A stretch of DNA of 64,000 nt, from contig JAEQBH010001511.1 in the NCBI GenBank assembly GCA_016808115.1, positions 248,001-312,000 of the forward strand, written 5' to 3'. The notes beneath the pieces were generated by a model. It had not been told where the DNA came from. It ran no database searches and worked only from the letters and a program-made list of their open reading frames with translations. Both the position numbers and the translations under genes were made by a program. The first letter of the stretch is position 1. Every line of letters starts with the position of its first letter. Of this stretch, positions 56,035 to 64,000 are shown piece by piece. The DNA comes from Tetrastigma voinierianum (lineage: Eukaryota > Streptophyta > Magnoliopsida > Vitales > Vitaceae).

Positions 56035-56708
56035 TCATCCTCTAAAGTTTTTAACATTTTTTATTTTGTATTTCTATCTATTGTATTGTTACCCTGAATC
56101 AATAAATTTAAATCTTTTAAAAAAGTTACACAGATTCATAACAAGCATAAGTGGTATTTGTTTATTTTCTAAAATTTAAATAAATATAAATTTGACTTTA
56201 ATACAATGGAGCTTGATATTATTAATTATTTTAGCTATTTATTTATATTAATGTATAAATATTTTAAGTGTTAAATTGCTCTTCTTTCAAAAGAAGTACT
56301 AAATTGCTCTTAAATAAATGTATTATAGGCTACATTTTTTATTTCTAAACGTTGGTGAATTAATGTATAATTAATTATTTGAAATATAAAAATTAGTAAT
56401 TTAAGAATGGTATTTAATATATAGTATTGACCATCTCAAAAATTTATTATTTATTGTCATAATAAACATATTGTAATAATCAATTACCTAACTAATAAAA
56501 AATTAGTAATTAGGATAATCTTGCATTTTTAATTATATATGCTCGGTAGTTAAGAAAATATAGCTTGTTGCTTGAAGTTTTAAAATCATTTTTTTTTGTA
56601 AAATTATTAAAAACCAACTCAAATTTGGGTAAATATGTTAAATTTAAATGATTTCTACAAAATCTTAAAGCCATTGATAACCGAATAAAATTAATCTAAC
56701 AAAATTTT
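56035..56708. other. AT-rich spacer
   Basis: No gene or clear repeat is visible. Confidence 0.5.
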
Positions 56709-56843
56709 TGTAAAACCTGCAAAATTAGGAAATTTTAAAAATGGTAAAAATGATAATAATAATAATAATAAATTATTAGAATGATTTAGGAAAGCTTAGA
56801 AAATTCTCTAGATCTTGGATGACGAAACGGACTGCGCCGTTAA
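56709..56843 (+). repeat. 5' LTR of the second chromovirus, first part
   Basis: TGTAAAACC..., a GATAATAATAATAA run, then AGAAAATTCTCTAGATCTTGG and GACTGCGCCGTTAA. It is similar to the start of the solo LTR that follows. GTTAA at 56839-56843 is the left target-site copy. Confidence 0.8.
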
Positions 56844-58695
56844 TGTAAAACCCGAGAAAAATTCAATTTTTCTGAAAAAGGGTAAAACGGTAATTTCAGT
56901 TGAAAATCGAAAATTCTCTAGATCTCGGATGATGAAACGGATTGCGCCGTTAAATTCGTATCGCGAAATCTAGTGACCTAGAAAAGTTTCACAAATTCCC
57001 GAGATAGTCGAATGCACACTTCAAGGATAAATCGCTAGTGACTTTTGGGGAAGAGATTTTTACGAAAACTTCAAGTCGAAAATTGCTTGAGTTAAAGTCT
57101 ATTTAAAATAATTGAACTGAAGAGAAATAAAATTTTCGACAAGTAAATGGACCCGAATAGGCAATAGAAATCGCTTATCCAAATGATAATAATAATACAA
57201 TAATACACACAATAATATAATATTATAATAATAAGAAAATGAAAAAAAATCATCAAAACAAGCAGGAGGCCATTTTTCAGCAGAGAGAGGCGTCTGGGGT
57301 GAGAGATTTTATTTTAATTTTTTTTCTTTCTTTGCTTCTTTCTTATATTTACGAAAATCGGACCGTAGGTTTAAACCAGTAAGAGCAAAATTGATGCGCG
57401 TGGACACCAAAAGTTGGAGTTTTGACAAACTCACGTAGGGTAGGGGTTTTATCCTCTTGTTTTACCTTGTTTAAGTGTTTTATAAATGCTTGTGTTGGTT
57501 TGAGGCCGTGAGGGGCCGTTTGATCGATCCCCAGATCTTGGAACCAAAGTGTGGAAATTTTGGAGCCATTTGAATGATCGTATTGTGTAGAGTATTTGGG
57601 GTATTTTGTATCATAATTTATATAATAAATTGTGTGTTTTGGTGTATAGGCCGTTGGAGATAAAATTATGATTTGCTCGATTATATGGAATATAATTGTG
57701 TATAAACCGTGAAGATAAAATTGTGATTTACTCTCAATTATATGGAATATAATTGTGAGTATAGACATTGGATATGAAATTGTGAATTGCTCCAGAGTAG
57801 GCTAATTTGGGTGTTGTTTGATCCATATTGTTGAATTACATGTGGTGTGAATTGCAAATTTGAGAATGTTTCATAAATTAATATATTAAGTATATATATT
57901 GTATAAATGGTTTTTTGGAAATGGCATAATGCATTTTCATATGCACTGGAAGTAACCTAGATATTGGGGTGTTAGTGCGCAGCGTAGATTTTACGAGAAA
58001 AGCAGACATGGTTGCGAAAGAGATTTCACGAGGATGATTTTCGGTGGGTTGGGAGATGGGCGGCCAGTTATTTCGGATGAGGATATGAGCCTTGTTTGAG
58101 CTCACCAGTGGTCGCCTCGGAGGGTAGTCAGTATTTTTACTTGGAGTACCTTGATAGTATATTTTTCGAGAACAACAAGTTTTGTTTGAAAATGATTATT
58201 TTCTCATACATGGCTTAGGCAAGTGTGAGGGAGTCGGTGAGGACTCGAGACATAGGAATGGGCATGTAGACATTCAAGTAGGATTACGTATTTACTTGAG
58301 TGTGTGTTTAAATTGGAGCATTGCATATGCACTTAGGTGGAGAGTAACCCATTTAGGGTATTTCCACTGATAGCTCACCACATCGAGGAACATTTTTTTT
58401 GGTGCAGGGGTGTTGAAAGGCGACTCTTCTTAGAAGACCGATTTTGAAGAAAGCCAAGTTGTGGCTTTGATGGTTTTGGATAATATATAGTAGAATTATG
58501 AGTTTAATATGTATGTGTATTAAGAGAAATGTATAACTCTTGGACTATTGGAATATAGTTGGGATATTTATTTTGAGTATTGGTTTATGGGTCCAAGAGG
58601 CCATTTTTACTCAGGTATGCATCTCGTGATACGAGATGTATAGATTTTCCAGCGAGTTGGCGGGTAGTCACGGACCCCGGGTTTTGGGCGTCACG
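56844..58695 (+). repeat. Nested solo LTR with perfect 5-bp duplication
   Basis: TGTAAAACCCGAG... to ...GGGCGTCACG, 1852 bp, with no internal region. GTTAA stands directly on both sides (56839-56843 and 58696-58700). The host LTR sequence ATTCGATACC continues after it, matching ATTCGTATCG at 56954 in the insert itself. Mid-LTR family phrases (GAGTTTTGACAAACTC, CTCGGAGGGTAGTC) are present. Confidence 0.92.
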
Positions 58696-58700
58696 GTTAA

Positions 58701-58936
58701 ATTCGATACCATGTCTTGGCCGAGAAAAGTTTGAGTGAATTTTGGGGCGCCGGAAATTTCCAGTTTTCTAGAGGCGATAAGTTGTCAGTGACTCCAGGGA
58801 CGAGATTTTTATGAAAATCTCGGTAGTCAGAAAATGGCTTAGGCCAAGTTCATTTAAAATAAAGTGAACTAAAAAGAAATCAATTGTTTCGGGACATAAA
58901 CGGATCCGAATGAAGCAATATGAATCATGTATCCAA

Positions 58937-58972
<36 letters not shown>

Positions 58973-60901
58973 GATAAAAGGAAGGTCAGACGGACCGGAC
59001 GGAGAGCGTGGAGAGAGAGAGAATTTTATTTATTTTATTTATTTTTTCGCTTCTTTCTCAGATCTACGGAAATCAGACCTCAGGCTTTTGTCGGGGTTGA
59101 AGGCAAAGTTGATCCACGCAGCGAGGGCTACGCGTGGATACCAAAATCATGGAGTTTCGTCGAACTCCACAAGGTAGAGAAATTTCCTACTTGTGTTATT
59201 TCTAGCCTAAAAGTCATTTAATGACTTGGGATTGGCTTAGAGGCCATGAAAGGCCTTAAACTTTAGTCTTCAATTTTTTGGACTTGGTGTATAAATTTTT
59301 AGGAATTTTGGGATTGTTTTGGACGGTCAGGATTAATTCGGGAGTGTTTTAGATGATCTGGCTGAATTTTAGGGTATTGTCCCCTTGATCTAATTTGAAA
59401 TTTCAAAATTTGTTTTCGAATGATTTCGAAATGAGTTCGAGTTTGGTTTTGATTTTGAGAATGATGTCTACGGGTTTTGTGGTGTGTCTTGCTATCCAAT
59501 GGTCGGTGTGACTAATGAAGGACGAGGTGCCCTGTTTTATGTGGGTCCTAGATTTGGGCCATTTTGTGTGTTATTGTTGTAAAATATTAAATAACATGTT
59601 GTTGTGTGCAAAAATCATGTTAATATATGCTAATTGATATATTAACGTGGATTGCATGGATATAAATTATATGTAAAAATTATAATCGTCCATGATGTAT
59701 TAATGTTTCATGTAGCACTCATATATACATGTAACATGAAGGAAAATGTATTGGCATCGCCATTTCATATGCTGCGATTTTATCGCATCCAAGTCGAGTG
59801 TGTGCATAGTATTATTATTCACCATTCTTGAGTAAATGTGTGGTAGGCTCGAGAAATGGGACAACATCAAAATTGAGACTCACGGTTGTGTAAAGCGATA
59901 ATAATAAATCACGTGTGTTTGGGTGAAAGCAGATGGGGCGAGGATCCCCCGATGGTGAAAGACCCCGAAATTTTGTTTTTAGTTAGACATATGCTCTAGC
60001 GATGAAAGTTCACGAGAATTAATCGAGGAAGGCATTCGCGGCTTTGTAGACGAGACTCGGAAGTCGCAGCCCAAATAAACACATGAGATTTGATAAATTA
60101 AATTGGGCGGTTGTCAGTAGTTTTAAGTCATTGGGTTAAATACCGGTATTTGGTTTCCACACTTAGCGATTCTGGGGTGTGGGAGTCGGTTGGGACTCGG
60201 GTTGTGAAGCGTAAGTCGCATCTCATGCATGACATGAAACATTTCATATAATGTTGCATAAATTGTATGAAATGTGATTGATGTTTATGTACGCCAATTC
60301 ATATGCATTTAGGCGAGGAGTAGCCCTTGTAGGAGAATTTTTCTACTAGGCATTACTTACCCCGTTGTGGGATCCCCTTTCAGGTACAAGGGGTGTACAG
60401 GGAGACGGCGCTCCGATGAGGCCGTGATTATGAAGATGGTCGACATATGGCCTTGATGTAGATAAAAGAAATTTAATTAAATTCTTTTGGACTATTGTAT
60501 AAATAGTCTGGTATGTAATTATGGTAAGAGGGTCGTGATCGGACTCTTATGGACTGTCATTAACTGTTAAATTTCATATTTTTGATTTAAATATGAATGG
60601 AATGGAGTCCCCGATGAGAAAGCGTATTGAGGTGGTGTCAGATGCGTATATTAGAACATATTAGAACAAGCTAGTTTTAATATGTTCTATATATAAGAAT
60701 GTGAAATAAACTCTTATGGATTCTTTGTTATACGAGGTTGTATGTTGGGTGAGCTCCCCAGAACAAGGAGACTACGCGTTTTTGTGAAATATAAATCCCG
60801 ATAAATGGGACACAACCATGTGGTATCAGGTAACCTAAAATCCACAAGAATTCCATAGGTTGACGGGTTGTCAACGGGACCCCCGGATTTAGGGTGTCAC
60901 A
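58701..60901 (+). repeat. 5' LTR of the second chromovirus, second part
   Basis: It is collinear with the nested solo LTR (from 56954) but more diverged, and longer. It includes an (AAT)n run at 58938-58969, GGAGTTTCGTCGAACTCC, and the end GGGTTGTCAACGGGACCCCC..GGTGTCACA. Open frames at 58910-59221 and 59299-59499 are repeat or LTR by-products. Confidence 0.85.
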
Positions 60902-60904
60902 ACA

Positions 60905-60917
60905 TGGTATCAGAGTT
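60905..60917 (+). other. Primer-binding site (initiator tRNA-Met)
   Basis: TGGTATCAGAGTT follows the LTR end after three bases; the consensus is TGGTATCAGAGC. TGGTATCAGAGCATAGG recurs at 61026, perhaps a leader duplication. Confidence 0.85.
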
Positions 60918-61740
60918 AAGGTATACATCTATAGCATGCTGGGCATGGGCCTAGGATATGCAGTTGCAGTGTAGTGCATGGTTATGACTACCTGGCGCTT
61001 GATATCTGATACCAGCTTCATAGCATGGTATCAGAGCATAGGTACACGAGTACCTAGGGCTTGAGGGACATGGGTTTAGGTCATGGCTATTGTGGTGAAA
61101 TTGATACCAGCGTCATAGCTTGGTATCGAAGTTTAGGTACACCAATACCTAGGAGTTCATGGGACGGGTTTAGACCACTACATGCATGGTGTGTTTCATG
61201 TTGTGTTCGAATATGTGTTCCATGGTTGTGATTGCGTAATTGTGTGTTACAAATTGCGTGGAAAGACATATACATGGTAAAATGTATATGGGAAAAGTGG
61301 AATGCTAAGGTTAGGAACCATAACCTTAGGGGTTCGAATATTTGAATGAACATGAACGTTTTGAATTTTATTGAAATAAATAAAAGGAGTGGTTGGCAAT
61401 TAGCACCACTAAGGAAAAGGTGATAGGCAGGTCGGTTCTTGGTTGTCAAGTCACATTAGTAATTGACATGTGCATTACTAGTTAGGCGAAATGAAATTAA
61501 ATAAGTTTGTTGTCATTTGACATATGTAGATGTGAGTCGGGACGGGGACGTAAATTAGATCCATGGCTGGTCGAGCACCACTTGTTTTTACTAGCGGGCC
61601 TTTGCTAAAGGGTGTTGGGGTTGTTTTGCTGCCGTTGCAAGCTAGTGCGGTTGGTAGTCGAGGAGGTCAGAGTAACCTCCGGAGGTTTAAAGTCACATAG
61701 ATCCTCCAGGCGTTCTGAGGGGAGGGATCTGATGGTGGCA
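60918..61740 (+). other. Leader of the second chromovirus
   Basis: Three copies of a TGGTATC..AG..TAGGTACA..ATACCTAGGRCTTGA motif (60905, 61026, 61121) show a leader triplication of about 110 bp. From 61265 the sequence matches the leader of the other chromovirus (37942 on). Confidence 0.65.
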
Positions 61741-62060
61741 GACCATTGGTTCCGGTAGATTGAGAAGGTATTGAAGGCTATGGAGATTACCTCCGACGCT
61801 ATGAGGATCAGTCTAGTTGCGTTCCAGCTAGAGGGTGAGTTCCAAGTGTGGTGGGACTGGGCTAAGACCTCTCGGGACATAGAGGCAATGACTTGGGCAG
61901 AGTTCCATGGGCCCTTTATGAGCAAGTATTTTTCGCCAAGGCCTAAGAGTTCTAGAGCAGTGGGGAACAATGACCCAGGTGATGGAGTACATTGGCCAGT
62001 TATAGAAGTGGCCACGTTTTGAAGTGATGATTATGTGGCCACGGACATGGCGGGTCAAGA
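61741..62060 (+). pseudogene. Gag capsid domain of the second chromovirus
   Basis: One frame reads MKAMEITSDAMRISLVAFQL (61771) and EGEFQVWWDWAKTSRDIEAM, then TWAEFHGPFMSKYFSPRPKS. The Retrotrans_gag pattern is intact up to about 61940. After that a frame change leads to a mutated ..QGTMTQVMEYI-like stretch and SDDYVATDMA at about 62020-62050. It is better preserved than the copy at 38431. Confidence 0.88.
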
Positions 62061-62360
62061 GATTTGATAATGGTGAAGTTGTTGTCCATTCGTGAATTGT
62101 GCCTTCGCCTACGGGATATGGACTACATGTTCGGAAAGCTGCGGCCATAGAGAGATGGAGGGCCTTGCGGGAGCCGGGATCGCAGTGCCGGTGGGAAGAG
62201 GAAGGAGGATCAGCCTTCTTTGAGTTTGGGAAGAGATAAAGGACCACGTCCCTGGCGCTGCGGGTGCGGGGGCCGGTCAAGGCCAGATGACATGTTTACA
62301 TTACCATCGGCTGAGCATATGAGACGGGATTATCCGCAAAGGTAGGGATCAGAGTTATGG
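62061..62360 (+). pseudogene. Gag C-terminal part with a mutated zinc knuckle
   Basis: LRLRDMDYM at about 62103 is followed by an Arg/Lys-rich linker. At 62287-62345 MTCLHYH and RRDYPQR correspond to C-F-H-C and RRDCPQR of the CCHC knuckle, so two zinc-binding Cys codons now read Tyr (G-to-A changes). Frame changes occur inside the linker. Confidence 0.7.
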
Positions 62361-62591
62361 GGCGGTGCGAGTCCAATCATCGATTATAGGATAGAGTCGC
62401 GAACTCTGATTTGTTCCTTCTCACTTAATGCGGGCTAGAGGACCCGTGCTCCAGTCTCGAAGGAGTCTTTCCTGGCGCCGGCTGAATGGCAGAGAGGCCG
62501 GGGTATGGGTTGAGGTCGGGAGGCCCGAAGACTTCGAGGCGGTACTTTAGGAGGCCTTGGGGAGTGTTTCTACCTTTGTGGTCTGTGAAGG
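62361..62591 (+). other. Gag-protease linker of the second chromovirus
   Basis: A Gly/Arg-rich variable linker by position. The frame is not preserved. Confidence 0.4.
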
Positions 62592-63020
62592 ATGCGGATC
62601 GGTCGATATGTAGAATGCGTATCCGCTCTCACAAGAGTGTTGTTTAAATTTGGATGCATCATATTCATGTTTATTGCTGCATATTGTGAGAAAAGTTTAG
62701 TCTTAGAGGTTGAAACCTTGGAAAAGCCGTTGTATGTGAATTCTCCCCTAGGAACTAGGGTGAGTGTCAATCAGATATATCGGGATTGTGAGTCAGAAAT
62801 CTTAGGGATTCTACTCACTGTGGACCTGAGGGTCATGGACATATCGGAGTTTGAAGTCATCCTTAGGATGGATTGGTTGATAGCCCATAGAGTCGTCATT
62901 GATTATGATCGTAGGCAGGTTACTGTCTACACACAGGATGTTATTGTGTTACGTTTCAGGTGGAGAAGCATGATGCTTTACCCCAGACTATGCACGACTC
63001 TAAATGGAGTGGATAGTTGA
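62592..63020 (+). pseudogene. Retropepsin of the second chromovirus, active site lost
   Basis: A 142-codon open frame spans the domain. RVLFKFGCIIFMFIAAYC occupies the active-site place; the family has VLFDSGASHSFI, so the catalytic Asp is Lys. Then VETLEKPLYVNSPLGTRVSV, RDCESEILGILLTVDLRVMD and EFEVILRMDWLIAHRVVIDY follow, all well preserved, with a VYTQD end. The frame then leaves the family's reading near 62945. Because the frame is long it might be predicted as a gene, but the missing Asp and the context mark it as a dead retroelement protease. Confidence 0.88.
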
Positions 63021-63325
63021 TTGGTTGGCTAGCAAGCCTTACCTTGGAGGACAAAGTGAGACAGGAATTAGATCTACCTCGGGTAGTTTGCGAGTATGAG
63101 GATGTTTTTCCAAATGAGACTCACAAGGTTACCTCAACTTGAGGATGTGGACTTTATCATTGAGAATTTACTGATGCGTCGCCCGTTTCTATGACTACTC
63201 AGTAAGTGCTTGCCGATTGGAGTGCGAGGAACTCGAGGTCATTTGTAAGAATTGTTAGATGAGGTTTTATTAGACCGAGCACTTCACCTTAGAGCACTCC
63301 GGTTCTGTTTACTAGGAAAAAGGTA
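63021..63325 (+). pseudogene. RT entry of the second chromovirus; catalytic core deleted
   Basis: LASLTLEDKVRQELDLPRVV with CEYEDVFPNE (63026-63117) is the segment before the RT domain. A decayed ELLDEVLLDR stretch (about 63250) matches ELLDKGFIRPS. LFTRKK-like sequence then joins directly, at an A run near 63325, to the start of the RNase H connection. RT motifs A to C are absent. Confidence 0.78.
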
Positions 63326-63785
63326 AAAAAATTCGAGTGGAATGACCTGTGTGAGAATGCATTCTAGGAATTGAAAAGGAGGCTTACTACAGGTCCTATT
63401 TTGATAGTCCCAGAATAAGGACAGAGGTACACGGTGTACTATGATGCCTCTAGGGACGAACTAAGATGTGTCTTGATGCAGTCCGGGAGGGTTGTGGCTT
63501 ATAGTTCCAGATAGCTAAAGAATCATGAGCAAAATTACCCTACACATGATTCGAAATTGGTAGCCATAGTATTTGCCGTAAATATTTGGCGCCACTATCT
63601 GTATGGTGAGAAGTTTGAGGTATTTTCATACCACAAGAGTTTGAGGTATATCTTTACACAGCGGGACCTCAACATGAGGCAACGCAGATAGATGAAGTAT
63701 TTGGAGGATTATGACTTCACTTTGCATTACCATCCTGGCAAGGCAAATGTAGTGACTAATCTTGCTCAGTCGAAGTCCGCAGGGA
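63326..63785 (+). pseudogene. RNase H domain of the second chromovirus, five in-frame stops
   Basis: A single uninterrupted register runs for about 450 bp: FEWNDLCENAF, stop, ELKRRLTTGPILIVPE, stop, QRYTVYYDASRDELRCVLMQ (with the catalytic DAS Asp), VVAYSSR, stop, LKNHEQNYPTHDSKLVAIVF, WRHYLYGEKFEVFSYHKSLR, YIFTQRDLNMRQRR, stop, MKYLEDYDFTLHYHPGKANV. The stops at three sites replace family Gln or Trp codons. No indel is needed to read the whole domain. Confidence 0.88.
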
Positions 63786-64000
63786 GTGCGGCTAATTCTT
63801 AACTAAGGGAATGGCAAATCTTTCGGGCGTGGGACCAGGTTTAAGCTATAGTACAGTGATCAGGCTCAGGGAATGCTAGGGAGTTCGGTAGCTAAGTCAT
63901 CCCTGCGGCGGGGGTGATTGAGTCGAGGACTAAATGTAGAATGTGTCCATCGGGATCGAAGTCTTGTCAGTGCACGGATGGCCGAAGGAATTTGGGCCAT
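63786..64000 (+). other. RNase H-integrase linker, window edge
   Basis: Stop-rich continuation of Pol. The integrase should begin beyond 64000. Confidence 0.4.

Larger units (their letters stand above)
56709..64000 (+). mobile_element. Second Tekay-like chromovirus, 5' two thirds, cut by the window edge
   Basis: The 5' LTR starts TGTAAAACCTGC at 56709, is interrupted by a younger solo LTR (56844-58695), resumes at 58701 and ends GGTGTCACA at 60901. A well-kept tRNA-Met primer site follows, then leader, gag, zinc-knuckle remnant, protease, RT entry and RNase H, in the normal order. Integrase and the 3' LTR must lie beyond 64000. Wording is as in the 33831-43435 element but distinct in the LTR, so it is a related subfamily. 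Confidence 0.88.

Noticed and set aside
58910..59221. Frames with poly-Asn or poly-Ile starts
   Set aside because: They are translations of an (AAT)n run in an LTR.
62592..63020. Domesticated aspartic protease gene
   Set aside because: The active-site Asp is replaced, the frame leaves the domain at its end, and gag, RT and RNase H of the same element flank it.

Overview
This window looks like nuclear DNA of a flowering plant, most probably a eudicot, from a gene-poor and transposon-rich region. The evidence is the mix of plant-type element lineages: a SIRE/Maximus-like Ty1/copia element, Tekay-like Ty3/gypsy chromoviruses with about 2.2-kb LTRs, a Tat-lineage Ty3/gypsy element, an L1-type LINE, tRNA-derived SINEs and a foldback-type DNA transposon. 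The only host gene I can recognise is a broken leucine-rich-repeat receptor-like protein (LRR-RLP) gene. No intact host gene, rRNA, true tRNA gene or CRISPR array is visible.

Layout. 5-1380: decayed LINE, minus strand. 1846-8260: SIRE-like copia element with two LTRs and broken integrase, RT and RNase H. 8996-11695: probable LTR carrying a tRNA-derived SINE with a GAAA tail. 12069-25896: one large Tat-lineage gypsy element on the minus strand, ordered from right to left as LTR, gag, protease, RT, RNase H, integrase, two tandem-repeat arrays (about 110 bp and about 190 bp), a plus-strand (antisense) accessory ORF, LTR. 25962-26617: LTR plus primer-binding site of another copia element. 28383-30382: solo LTR (minus). 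30505-33410: long-TIR foldback element, invaded by a second inverted-repeat element that is itself invaded by a SINE. 33831-43435: nearly full-length but scrambled Tekay-like chromovirus (plus) with a 4/5-matching target-site duplication. 44031-46073: solo LTR of the same family (minus). 48667-51580: LRR-RLP pseudogene (minus) with a minisatellite of about 180 bp starting directly at its promoter (51633-52521). 53394-56034: another LTR (minus). 56709-64000: start of a second Tekay-like element whose 5' LTR is split by a younger solo LTR with a perfect GTTAA duplication; its gag, protease, RT and RNase H remnants run off the right edge.

No set of genes here works together as a pathway. The retroelement parts once formed replication units (gag particle, protease, RT/RNase H, integrase, LTR promoters), and all visible copies are broken. 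The Tat element and the RLP are broken mostly by short indels, which could be real decay or uncorrected long-read errors. The chromovirus at the right edge keeps one frame for about 450 bp and is broken mainly by stops of the C-to-T / G-to-A type, as expected after cytosine methylation. All functional calls come from reading translated motifs by eye; no database search was run.
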